Assembly: GCA_044224215.1 (NCBI GenBank)
Contig: JBGAKX010000067.1
Coordinates: 1 to 24,026, forward strand
Direction of reading: 5' to 3'
Length of the DNA: 24,026 bases
From: DAOMFM01 sp035429825
Lineage (GTDB): Bacteria > Acidobacteriota > Blastocatellia > UBA7656 > JADIYM01
Both the position numbers and the translations under genes were made by a program. The stretch's first letter is position 1. Each line of letters opens with the position of its first letter. The notes under the pieces were generated by a model. That model was not told the origin of the DNA, did not search any database, and saw only the letters and a list, made by a program, of their open reading frames with translations. Of this stretch, positions 1 through 8,969 are shown piece after piece.

Positions 1-295
1 GGCAAGCTCAACCCACAGTTACCCCGATCGCGTGCGCGTTCGGGTCTGCGGTCAAAGTGGGTCCCATGGACCGTGTGCTATACTCGGAACAGCACTGTAG
101 TTCTGGAGCTTGCGGCAGCTTCTGCCAGTGATTGCCAACACGCTCCTCGTTGTATCGACAAATCGCCTTTAGCTGTCCCGAGCTGACGCTCGTCGGACCT
201 CCGCGATGTCTGAACGTTGACGGTCGAAGCGGCGCCCTCCGAATTCCCAGGTGATTCGTGGCGCTATGATCCCCTGCGAGCAAGAGGTGAATGAC
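1..295 (+). promoter_or_regulatory. Non-coding leader of the prkA operon with candidate extended -10 promoter
   Basis: No credible gene lies before prkA. Positions 76-84 read TG, one base, then TATACT, which is an extended -10 element; with the preceding C it gives CTATACT, the form preferred by sigma-S in E. coli. No good -35 hexamer lies 17 bp upstream. A start near 91 would leave a leader of about 200 nt. E. coli yeaG, the prkA orthologue, is sigma-S dependent, so the resemblance is suggestive, but whether this organism has an RpoS-like factor is unknown. Small dyads occur in the leader (GGCAG-CTT-CTGCC near 113-126) but nothing matches a riboswitch I know. Confidence 0.4.
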
Positions 296-2224
296 ATGAC
301 GGACGAGAAACGACCGAATCTGATCGACATGCTCGAGACGCACCGGCGAGACCGCGAACGCCTCGCCTGGGAAGGCACGTTCCGCGACTACTTCGAGCTC
401 GTCACGCAACAGCCGCGCTACGCGCAACTGTCGCACGCGCGCATCTGCGACATGGTGCTCTCGGCCGGCGTCGAAAAGGTCAACGAGGGTACTCCGAACG
501 AGATCCGTCGCTACAAGTTCTTTTCCGATGAGCTTTACGGAATCGAGGAATCCATCGACCGGATCGTCGAGTACTTCAAGTCCGCCGCCCAGCGGCTCGA
601 GGTCCGCAAGCGCATTCTCCTGATCATGGGCCCGGTCGGCGGCGGCAAGTCGACCATCGTCACGATGCTCAAGCGCGGGCTCGAGGACTGGACGCGCCAC
701 GACCAGGGAGCCGTCTACGCCATCAAGGACTGTCCGATGCGTGAGGAGCCGTTGCACCTGATCCCGCCCGAGCTGCGCGCCGAGATCGAGAAGCATTACG
801 GCATCTACATCGAAGGCGAACTGTGCCCGCAATGCCGGTACAACCTCGAGAACGTCTATCACGGCCGGCACGAAGACGTGCTCGTGCATCGGGTCGTGTT
901 CTCCGAGAAGGACCGAGTCGGCATCGGCACCTTTGCGCCGTCCGATCCAAAGTCGCAGGACATCACGGAACTGACCGGTTCGATCGACCTGTCGACGATT
1001 GGCGACGTTGGCGTCGAGTCGGACCCGCGGGCATACCGGTTCGACGGCGAGCTCAACATCGCGAACCGCGGCCTGATGGAATTCGTCGAGATGCTGAAGG
1101 TCGACGACAAGTTCCTGTACTCGCTGCTGACGCTCTCGCAGGAACAGTCGATCAAGACCGGCCGCTACGCCATGATCTATGCGGATGAGGCGATCGTTTC
1201 GCATACGAACGAGAACGAGTACACGGCATTCGCGGCGAACCGGAAGAGCGAGGCGCTGCAGGACCGCATCATCCTCATCAAGGTGCCCTACAACCTGAAG
1301 GTCTCGCAGGAAGAGCGGATTTACGACAAGCTGCTGCACCAGTCCGAAGCGCTGCGAAATGTCCACATCGCTCCGAACACGCTCAAGGCGGCGGCGATGT
1401 TCGCCGTGATGACGCGGCTCGAGGAGCCGAAGCGCGCCAGCATCGACATCGTCAAGAAGATGCGGCTCTACGACGGCGAGGACGTCGAGGGATTCAAGTC
1501 CAAGGACGTGCGCGAACTGAAGGAAGAGACCGAGCACGAGGGGATGGAGGGCATCTCGCCACGCTACATCATCAACCGGCTGTCGGGTGCGCTCGTGCGC
1601 GACGGCGTCGCGTGTATCAACCCGATCGACGCGCTTCGTGCGATCAAGAACGGGTTCGAGCAGCACACGGGCATCTCGGCCGAGCAGCGCGAGCGGTACC
1701 TGAACCTGATCGCTCAGGCCCGCCGCGAATACGACGAGATCGCCAAGGTCGAGGTCCAGAGGGCGTTCGTCTACAGCTTTGAGGAGATGGCGCGGCACTT
1801 GTGCGAGAACTACCTCGACAACGTCGAGGCGTACTGCAACAAGGACAAGCTGAAGGACCCGATCACCGAGGACGAGATCGAGCCCGACGAGAAGCTGATG
1901 CGCTCGATCGAGGAGCAGATCGGAATTTCGGAGACCGCCAAGAACACGTTCCGACAGGAGATCCTGATCCGGATATCGTCCTATGCACGGAAGGGACGGT
2001 CGTTCGACTACACGGCCCACGAGCGGCTGAAGGAGGCGATCGAGAAGAAGATCTTCACCGACTTGAAGGACGTGGTGAAGATCACGACGTCGTCGAAGTC
2101 GCCCGAGCCCGATCAGCTGCGACGCATCAACGAGGTCATCGACCGGCTTGTCGGCGAGCACGGATACTGCACGGTCTGCGCGAACGAGCTGCTGACCTAC
2201 GTCGGTTCGCTGTTGTCGCGCTGA
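296..2224 (+). CDS. prkA: PrkA family AAA+ serine protein kinase (YeaG-like)
   Basis: The product is a cytoplasmic 642-residue protein, almost exactly the length of E. coli YeaG (644). An N-terminal AAA+ module carries a P-loop GPVGGGKST at residues 112-120 (Lys118), followed by a CPQC pair and the family block RGLMEFVEMLK. The C-terminal third is the PrkA kinase-like domain, ending in helical sequence with HGYCTVCANELLTYV. Members are reported as Ser/Thr kinases, and in Bacillus also as a protease or regulator, active under starvation and sporulation. I chose ATG 296 because AAGAGGTGA lies just upstream with good spacing and the protein then starts MTDEKRPNLIDML, as expected; GTG 251 and ATG 266 would add unconserved residues. 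It leads an operon with yhbH (29-bp gap) and spoVR. Identification is firm; the physiological substrate is unknown. Confidence 0.97.
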   Translation: MTDEKRPNLIDMLETHRRDRERLAWEGTFRDYFELVTQQPRYAQLSHARICDMVLSAGVEKVNEGTPNEIRRYKFFSDELYGIEESIDRIVEYFKSAAQRLEVRKRILLIMGPVGGGKSTIVTMLKRGLEDWTRHDQGAVYAIKDCPMREEPLHLIPPELRAEIEKHYGIYIEGELCPQCRYNLENVYHGRHEDVLVHRVVFSEKDRVGIGTFAPSDPKSQDITELTGSIDLSTIGDVGVESDPRAYRFDGELNIANRGLMEFVEMLKVDDKFLYSLLTLSQEQSIKTGRYAMIYADEAIVSHTNENEYTAFAANRKSEALQDRIILIKVPYNLKVSQEERIYDKLLHQSEALRNVHIAPNTLKAAAMFAVMTRLEEPKRASIDIVKKMRLYDGEDVEGFKSKDVRELKEETEHEGMEGISPRYIINRLSGALVRDGVACINPIDALRAIKNGFEQHTGISAEQRERYLNLIAQARREYDEIAKVEVQRAFVYSFEEMARHLCENYLDNVEAYCNKDKLKDPITEDEIEPDEKLMRSIEEQIGISETAKNTFRQEILIRISSYARKGRSFDYTAHERLKEAIEKKIFTDLKDVVKITTSSKSPEPDQLRRINEVIDRLVGEHGYCTVCANELLTYVGSLLSR

Positions 2225-2253
2225 CGGCGCGGCCTGAACACTGCGCCGCCACC

Positions 2254-3417
2254 ATGACTGTCAATCGCAACGACTGGTCGCTGCAACGCAAGGGGCAGAT
2301 CGACCAGGAGCGTCACAAGGAACGCGTCCGGGACGCGATCCGGCAGAACCTCGGCTCGATCGTCTCGAACGAGTCGATCATCATGTCGGACGGCAAGCGG
2401 CACGTGAAGGTGCCGATCCGCTCGCTCGACGAGTACAAGTTCCGGTTCGACCACCGGAAGAAGAAGCACGTCGCGCAGGGCGACGGCAAGACCCAGGTCG
2501 GCCAGGTCATCGGCCGCGAGCCCGCAGAGGGGCAGGGTGCCGGACGAGGACAGAAGGCGGGTGACCAGGCGGGGGCCGAGTACTTCGAGGTCGAGGTCGA
2601 GATCGACGAGCTCGCGAAGCTGATCTTCGAGGATTTGCACCTGCCGTACCTCGAGGAGAAATCGCGGCGCGAGATCCCGTCGCGCACGACGAAATTCACC
2701 GAGATCCGGCGTTCCGGGATCATGTCGAATCTCGACAAGCGCCGCAGCATCGTCGAGAACATCAAGCGGACGGCGCGTGAGACCGGCGAGGCGAACCTCG
2801 GCCCGTTCAAGCGCGAGGACCTGCGCTACAAGACGTGGGAGGAGTCGAGCACGTACGAATCGAACGCCGTCGTCATCGCGATGATGGACGTCTCGGGCTC
2901 GATGGGCGAGTTCAAGAAGTACATCGCGCGCTCGTTCTATTTCTGGATGGTGCGGTTTCTGCGGACGAAGTACGACAACGTCGACATCGTCTTCATCAGC
3001 CATCACACCGAGGCGCGCGAGGTCACCGAGGACCAGTTCTTCACGCAGGGCGAATCGGGCGGAACGGTGGTCAGTTCGGCGTATCGCCTCGCGCTCGATA
3101 CGATCGCGGCGAGGTATCCGACGAAGGACTGGAACGTCTACCCGTTCCACTTCTCGGACGGCGACAACTACTACTCCGACAACGACGAGGCAGTCAAACT
3201 CGCCGACGAGCTCGCGACGACCTGCAACCTGTTTGGTTACGGCGAGATCGGCGAGGAGGGCGGGGGCGGCTACCGCAAGGCGTCCGGGGCACTCCTGTCG
3301 ATCTACAACGACCGGCTGAAGCACCGCGATCGGTACACCGGCGTGCGCATCGACGACAAGACGGACGTGTATCCCGCGTTGCGCGAGTTCTTCAGCAAGC
3401 GAGGAAAAGAGATCTAG
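2254..3417 (+). CDS. yhbH: YhbH/YeaH family protein (DUF444, von Willebrand A-like)
   Basis: This 387-residue protein belongs to DUF444 (E. coli YeaH, Bacillus YhbH), the constant partner of PrkA. The N-terminal part is charged (MTVNRNDWSLQRKGQ) with a Gly/Gln-rich low-complexity stretch near residues 85-107. The C-terminal half is a vWA-like fold with an intact MIDAS motif, DVSGSMG, starting at Asp212 (DxSxS), then FISHHTEAREV and a TVVSSAY threonine/serine segment. ATG 2254 lies 29 bp after the prkA stop; there is no clear Shine-Dalgarno sequence, so translation may be coupled to prkA. The family is needed for stress survival or sporulation in several species, probably as a metal-dependent scaffold of the PrkA complex; that molecular role is inference. 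The stop is followed at once by a palindromic repeat. Confidence 0.95.
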   Translation: MTVNRNDWSLQRKGQIDQERHKERVRDAIRQNLGSIVSNESIIMSDGKRHVKVPIRSLDEYKFRFDHRKKKHVAQGDGKTQVGQVIGREPAEGQGAGRGQKAGDQAGAEYFEVEVEIDELAKLIFEDLHLPYLEEKSRREIPSRTTKFTEIRRSGIMSNLDKRRSIVENIKRTARETGEANLGPFKREDLRYKTWEESSTYESNAVVIAMMDVSGSMGEFKKYIARSFYFWMVRFLRTKYDNVDIVFISHHTEAREVTEDQFFTQGESGGTVVSSAYRLALDTIAARYPTKDWNVYPFHFSDGDNYYSDNDEAVKLADELATTCNLFGYGEIGEEGGGGYRKASGALLSIYNDRLKHRDRYTGVRIDDKTDVYPALREFFSKRGKEI

Positions 3418-3451
3418 CCGCAGATTTTCGCAAATCTGCGCAAATCTGCGG
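3418..3451 (+). repeat. REP-like palindrome, copy A (between yhbH and spoVR)
   Basis: The element begins directly after the yhbH TAG stop with CCGCAGATTTTCGCA. It forms a 9-bp perfect stem (3419-3427 with 3432-3440) around a TCGC loop. A second copy of the right arm, AAATCTGCGG, follows at 3442-3451 and can pair instead with 3418-3427. It fills most of the 45-bp gap to spoVR. It shares its CCGCAGAT start and its placement after a stop codon with the elements at 4831-4857 (reverse orientation) and 21432-21486. There is no T-run, so it is more likely a REP-type unit or mRNA 3'-end structure than a classical terminator. Confidence 0.7.
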
Positions 3452-3462
3452 CATTTCTGCTT

Positions 3463-4809
<1,347 letters not shown>

Positions 4810-4830
4810 CAGGTGATCGGCCGGCGCCTG

Positions 4831-4857
4831 ATCCGCGAAGATTCGCGGGATCTGCGG
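4831..4857 (-). repeat. REP-like palindrome, copy B (between spoVR and the HEAT gene)
   Basis: Read on the minus strand, the element starts with CCGCAGATCCCGCGA seven nucleotides after the TAG stop of the HEAT-repeat gene. It contains a perfect CCGCGAA/TTCGCGG dyad at 4833-4848, extendable to ATCC/GGGAT with one bulge. It lies between two convergent genes and could act as a bidirectional 3'-end structure. The shared CCGCAGAT start and the position after a TAG stop link it to copies A and C; the inner sequence is more diverged. Confidence 0.55.
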
Positions 4858-4864
4858 CAGGTCC

Positions 4865-5869
4865 CTACGCCACGACGCCGCGACGCGTTGTCGCGCGATG
4901 CGCGGCCGCCCGCAGATTCGTACAGTCGACGACGCCCTCGCGGACCGTCACCGATCCCGTCCCGTCGGTCACGAGCACCCGATACTGCATCGTCGGCGGA
5001 AGCGCAGCGAGCTTCTTGAGCTCCTCGATCCCGATTCTCGCGTTGGGCCGCTCTAGCATGCGCTGCAACGCGTTCGCAGCGACCATCTGGTGCTCGGTCT
5101 CGAGCACTTCGATCAGCGCCGAGACCGCGCGTCCGTCGCCGATCTTGCCAAGCGCCTCCGCCGCCGCGACGCGCACCACGTCGACATTGTCGGTGAGCGC
5201 CGTGACGAGCGCACCGACTGCCTCTGGCGTCTTGATCTCGCCGAGCTCGCTCGCCGCCGCCTGGCGCACGTCAAAGTCGATGTCCGTCAGCGCAGAGACG
5301 ATCGGTTCGACGATCCGTCCCGAACGGATCCGGCCGAGCGCCTTCACGATGTGCTGGCGACCCTGCCGGTCCTCGTCCTTGAGCGCCGACACGAGCACCT
5401 CGATCGACCGGACGTCGCCGATCAGACCGAGCGCGTACGCCGCGGTCCGCCGAACGTCCTTGTCGTCGGAGTCGAGCGCCTGCGACAACGGCCGTACCGC
5501 GGCCGCGCCCACGAGGCCCAGCGCCTCGGCCGACGCCTGTTTGACGTCGTTGTCGGGATCGCGAAGCGCCGCGACCAGCTGTTCAACCGCTGGAACGCCC
5601 AGCTTGCTGAGCGCCTTGGCAGCAGCTTCGCGGAGTTCCGGATCCTTGCCACGCAGCACCGAGAGGAGCGGGCGTGTCGCGCGCTGGTCGCCCAACAGAC
5701 CGAGCGAGTGCATGGCCGCGCGGCGCACATCCTTGCTTTCGTCCTTTGTCGCGACGGCGATCAACGGCACGACGCCCTCGGGATCGCCCTCCTGACCGAT
5801 CTTCTTCGCGGCATCGAATCGAGCCCACTTGTCCTTCGACTTCAGCTTCTGAAGGCTCCACCACAGCAT
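4865..5869 (-). CDS. HEAT-repeat protein
   Basis: The product is a 334-residue soluble protein made almost wholly of tandem HEAT repeats of the PBS-lyase type, about 30-31 residues each, from roughly residue 12 to 265. Repeat cores include DVRRAAMHSLGLLGD, ELREAAAKALSKLG, DVKQASAEALGLVG, DVRRTAAYALGLIGD, DVRQAAASELGEIK and VVRVAAAEALGKIGD. A C-terminal segment of about 65 residues (YRVLVTDGTGSVTVREGVVDC) looks like a small non-HEAT domain. There is no signal peptide. The start at 5869 is set by GGAGAT about 5 nt upstream; the longer frame upstream is compositionally unlike protein. Such alpha-solenoids are protein-binding scaffolds; no partner can be named, although the divergent neighbour is a protein kinase. 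Any lyase activity is not supported. Confidence 0.9.
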   Translation of the reverse strand: MLWWSLQKLKSKDKWARFDAAKKIGQEGDPEGVVPLIAVATKDESKDVRRAAMHSLGLLGDQRATRPLLSVLRGKDPELREAAAKALSKLGVPAVEQLVAALRDPDNDVKQASAEALGLVGAAAVRPLSQALDSDDKDVRRTAAYALGLIGDVRSIEVLVSALKDEDRQGRQHIVKALGRIRSGRIVEPIVSALTDIDFDVRQAAASELGEIKTPEAVGALVTALTDNVDVVRVAAAEALGKIGDGRAVSALIEVLETEHQMVAANALQRMLERPNARIGIEELKKLAALPPTMQYRVLVTDGTGSVTVREGVVDCTNLRAAAHRATTRRGVVA

Positions 5870-5967
5870 GGACGATCTCCGGATCTGCGAGTTCTTCAGG
5901 CGACGCGCGCACGACGCCGCATGCACGCCGGGGCGTTCGCGACCTCGCCGATGCGGCGCGGCGCAAG

Positions 5968-5992
5968 GAAATGCCCCATACACGGGCATTTC
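5968..5992. promoter_or_regulatory. Perfect 9-bp inverted repeat in the HEAT/kinase divergent region
   Basis: GAAATGCCC (5968-5976) and GGGCATTTC (5984-5992) flank a 7-base spacer, CATACAC. The site lies in the 240-bp gap between the divergent HEAT gene (start 5869) and kinase gene (start 6110). A dyad of this size suits either a dimeric regulator operator or a hairpin in the HEAT transcript leader. The neighbouring sequence is much more GC-rich, so the AT-containing arms stand out. Confidence 0.35.
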
Positions 5993-6075
5993 GGCAGATC
6001 GGGCGCATGACTTTACACGGATGCTCTGGCAGGCGACCGCGCCCGATCGCGTGTGCGTCGCGCGGATCGATTGTG

Positions 6076-6081
6076 CATAAT
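6076..6081 (+). promoter_or_regulatory. Candidate -10 element of the kinase-FGE gene
   Basis: CATAAT, preceded by TTGTG, lies 28 nt before the kinase ATG. It is one base from the TATAAT consensus. The sequence 17 bp upstream (GTGCGT) is a poor -35. This is the only AT-rich hexamer of this quality in the gap. Confidence 0.3.
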
Positions 6082-6109
6082 ACGCGCACGCAAAGGCGGA
6101 CCGGCTCGC

Positions 6110-8095
6110 ATGCTCGAATCGGGCACCATCCTCCAGTCACGATACAAGATCGTCGAACCCCTCGGTCAGGGCGGGATGGGCGCGGTCTATCGAGCGCTGG
6201 ACCTGAGACTGCGCACGACGGTCGCGCTCAAGGAAACCACAGTCGAAGGCGAGGCGTTTCGGAAGGCCTTCGAGCGCGAGGCGCACCTGCTCGCCGCGCT
6301 CCGCCATCCCGCGCTCCCTGTCGTCAGCGACCATTTCACCGAGAGCAAGGGCCAGTTCCTGGTGATGCAGTTCATTCCTGGCGAGGACCTCTCCAAACTG
6401 CTCGAGAAGAGCTGCGGACCGTTTCCGCTGTCGGTCGTCCTGAAATGGGCCGACGACCTGCTCGATGCGCTCGACTATCTGCATTCTCGGTCGCCCGCCG
6501 TCCTTCACCGCGACATCAAGCCACAGAACCTGAAGCTCACGGAACGCGGAGAGATGATCCTGCTCGACTTTGGGCTCGCGCGCGGAACGGCAAACAGCCA
6601 GGGCCGGTCGCAGCTGAGCGCGGGGAGCTCGGTGCTCGGATTCACGCTTGCGTATGCGCCGCTCGAACAGATCGAGGGATCGGGCGGCGATCCGCGCAGC
6701 GATCTGTACGCGGCCGCCGCGACGCTCTATCACTTCATCACGTATGCGCGGCCCGCGGATGCGCTGGCGCGTGTGACGGCCCTCGTCAGCGGCCGGCCCG
6801 ACCCGCTCAGGCCTGCCAGCGAGCTCAATCCGCTCGTGCCGCATTCGGTGTCGTCGCTGCTCGAAGCGGCGCTTGCGCTCAGCGTCGAGGACCGCCCCGC
6901 GTCCGCGGCCCTGTTGCGAAAGGGACTTCGCGACGCACGGCGAACGACGGACCTGCTGGGCGAACCGGAGAGCGACACCACGTTCTTTCGAAAGGCGCCG
7001 CACAGCTCGGCGCCGCTCGTCCAGTCGCCTCCGACCGGCAACGCGGCGGCGCCTCGCACGGCTCCGCCCGCGGCGGGTGTCACGATCTTTGGCGGCGCAC
7101 CGGGCGGCGCGCCGCGGCCGCAGGACGAGCCGACCGAGCTCGAGACCCGGCTGCGCGCTTCGTCCGCGCTTCCCGGCGAATGGCACATTCCGCTGCAGAC
7201 CGAGGTCGTCACGCGCGTCGACGCGACACCCGCACCGGCGCCCGCCGCGCTGCCGACGCGCCCCATCGAGTTCACGTTCGTGACGCTCAACGAAGCCGGT
7301 CGCGAGGACGTTCGGCAGACGAGCGTCGTCGACTGTTTCGTCGAGGACCTCGGCGGAGGCGTCACGATTGCGCTGTCCTCGATTCCGGGCGGCGCGTATC
7401 GCATGGGCGTGGACGCCGACCCGTCCGGACGGGATGCACGGCTTGCGCCCGCGCACGACGTGTCGGTCAAGCCGTTCTTTCTCTCGCGACTACCCGTCAC
7501 GCAGGCGCAATGGCGGGCCGTGGCAGGGCTTCCGATGGTCAAGTCGCAGCTCGAGTTCGACCCGTCGCACTTCAAGGGCGCCGACCGTCCCGTCGAAAAA
7601 GTATCGTGGGGCGATTGCCAGGAATTCTGTTCCCGACTGTCGCGCAGGACCGGCCGGTCGTACCGCCTGCCGACGGAGGCCGAGTGGGAGTACGCGTGCC
7701 GGGCCGGCACGACGACGCCGTTTCATTTCGGATCGACGATCAACGCCGACGTGGTGAACTATGACGGCAGCTTCAGTTTTGGATCGGGGCCAAAGGGAAA
7801 ATTCCGGAAGGAGACGACCCCGGCTGGCGGTCTCGGCGTCGCCAACTCATTTGGTTTGTTCGACATGCATGGGAATGTCTGGGAGTGGTGCGAGGACGTC
7901 TGGCACGAGAGCTACGTCGGCGCGCCGGCGGACGGTCACGCGTGGAACACGGGCGGAATCCCGTCGGAATGCGTGGTTCGCGGTGGCTCGTGGTACGGGC
8001 GCCCCGACTACTGCCGTTCGGCATCGCGAGTGGGCGCGGCGTCGGACGGACGAAACGGGCGGACCGGTTTCCGCGTCGTGCTGAGCCTGTTCTGA
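6110..8095 (+). CDS. Ser/Thr protein kinase fused to a formylglycine-generating-enzyme-like domain
   Basis: This 661-residue two-domain protein starts with a complete Hanks-type kinase (about residues 10-275): glycine loop GQGGMG at 19-24, ATP-binding Lys41, HRDIKPQN with catalytic Asp135, and DFG at Asp153. A Pro/Ala-rich linker (about 295-385) follows. The C-terminal domain (about 415-660) is an FGE/SUMF1 fold with IPGGAYRMG, SWGDCQEFC, YRLPTEAEWEYACRAG, FDMHGNVWEWCEDVW, VVRGGSW and a TGFRVVLSLF end. The position of the first FGE catalytic cysteine is Gly630 and the second is Cys635, so sulfatase-activating oxidation is unlikely; the domain is probably a ligand-binding module. I see no membrane segment, so both domains should be cytoplasmic. 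ATG 6110 places the glycine loop at the usual distance; the ribosome site is weak. Chlamydial Pkn1 has a comparable arrangement. Confidence 0.93.
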   Translation: MLESGTILQSRYKIVEPLGQGGMGAVYRALDLRLRTTVALKETTVEGEAFRKAFEREAHLLAALRHPALPVVSDHFTESKGQFLVMQFIPGEDLSKLLEKSCGPFPLSVVLKWADDLLDALDYLHSRSPAVLHRDIKPQNLKLTERGEMILLDFGLARGTANSQGRSQLSAGSSVLGFTLAYAPLEQIEGSGGDPRSDLYAAAATLYHFITYARPADALARVTALVSGRPDPLRPASELNPLVPHSVSSLLEAALALSVEDRPASAALLRKGLRDARRTTDLLGEPESDTTFFRKAPHSSAPLVQSPPTGNAAAPRTAPPAAGVTIFGGAPGGAPRPQDEPTELETRLRASSALPGEWHIPLQTEVVTRVDATPAPAPAALPTRPIEFTFVTLNEAGREDVRQTSVVDCFVEDLGGGVTIALSSIPGGAYRMGVDADPSGRDARLAPAHDVSVKPFFLSRLPVTQAQWRAVAGLPMVKSQLEFDPSHFKGADRPVEKVSWGDCQEFCSRLSRRTGRSYRLPTEAEWEYACRAGTTTPFHFGSTINADVVNYDGSFSFGSGPKGKFRKETTPAGGLGVANSFGLFDMHGNVWEWCEDVWHESYVGAPADGHAWNTGGIPSECVVRGGSWYGRPDYCRSASRVGAASDGRNGRTGFRVVLSLF

Positions 8096-8116
8096 ACTGT
8101 CTGACCCGTCGACCGG

Positions 8117-8761
8117 CTACGGCTTCTTGAAGCTGTAGTCGACGAGCTCGGTCGTCGACTTGACCGTCCCGGTGTCGGTCATCGATTTCACCAGGCCGAT
8201 CCAGTTCGCGTACCAGTACGTCTTGGTAACCGTCGTTCCGCCCTGGAGCACCTTTGAGACGACGCGCATCGCCTTGAACGTTCCCGCCGGCACCGTCACG
8301 ACATCGAGCGCCTCCACCTGGCTGGTTTCGTCGATGTCGACCGACATCATGCCCTTCCCTTTCCACGACCACGTCGCGCCCGTCGCGAGTGGGTTCTGCA
8401 GGTACTGCCGCGGCGGGTCGAACGCAACGTTCATCTGTGCGTTCTTTGTGTACGACTCGCGATGCCAGAGAACCCAGCCTGCCGGCTTGGAGTACGACTC
8501 CTGGATTGGCCAGGCCGATTGGATCTCCACGAGAAACACACCCGTGTCCTCGCTGAGGACGGACATCTTGAACTCGGACACCTTCCCGTCGGCCGTCGTC
8601 GATTTGTACGACCACCAGTCGCCGACGCGAAGCGGAAAGTAGTCGGGCGGCGGCTCCTTTGGCTTGACCGGTTTCGCTGACTTCTGAGCGAACGACGCGC
8701 TGCCGGAAAAGGCAAGGCACATCGCCACGAGAAAGGCGACAAGCAGGCGGTGAGTCTTCAT
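8117..8761 (-). CDS. Secreted protein of unknown function
   Basis: I do not recognise this 214-residue protein. It begins with a clear signal peptide, MKTHRLLVAFLVAMCLAF, with likely cleavage after SGSASFA. The mature part is a beta-rich domain with PLRVGDWWSYKST, GATWSWKGKG and TKTYWYANWIGLVKS, a pattern typical of small periplasmic proteins that resemble DUF3108-like or lipoprotein-localisation beta folds; that resemblance is only by eye. It has no lipobox cysteine at the cleavage site. The gene converges with the kinase gene (21-bp gap, no obvious terminator) and is divergent from the GH44 gene. A CCCGGCA/TGCCGGG dyad (8763-8769 with 8784-8790) lies directly upstream of its ATG and might affect initiation. 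Confidence 0.8.
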   Translation of the reverse strand: MKTHRLLVAFLVAMCLAFSGSASFAQKSAKPVKPKEPPPDYFPLRVGDWWSYKSTTADGKVSEFKMSVLSEDTGVFLVEIQSAWPIQESYSKPAGWVLWHRESYTKNAQMNVAFDPPRQYLQNPLATGATWSWKGKGMMSVDIDETSQVEALDVVTVPAGTFKAMRVVSKVLQGGTTVTKTYWYANWIGLVKSMTDTGTVKSTTELVDYSFKKP

Positions 8762-8969
8762 GCCCGGCAGAGTACACCCGGAGTGCCGGGTTTTGAAGCA
8801 GCACCACGTGATCCGGCGCCCGCGACACGGCACGAGCGTCGCTTTACTTTGAATGACGAGGTTTCTAGAGGCGTGGCGCGTGGCTTCCTGCTTCGTTGCA
8901 GGCGACCCTCGGGCGGGAGTACCCTCTGGGAGTTCCCCATCAATCCTGGCCCCCGACCAGGAGCTCCGA

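Noticed and set aside
2242..2256. GCCGCCACCATG at the yhbH start, identical to a eukaryotic Kozak sequence.
   Set aside because: A chance match in GC-rich DNA; the operon and the protein are plainly bacterial.
3418..3451. The CGCAGAT-type direct repeats as a CRISPR array.
   Set aside because: The units are under 12 bp, have no regular spacers, and no cas genes are present.
5868..6080. A 70-codon open frame in the gap before the kinase gene.
   Set aside because: It has no ribosome site, an Arg/Cys-rich random composition, and overlaps the HEAT gene's start region and the 9-bp dyad.
6110..8095. Calling the FGE-like domain an active sulfatase-maturing enzyme.
   Set aside because: The first catalytic cysteine position is Gly630 and there is no sulfatase gene in the window.
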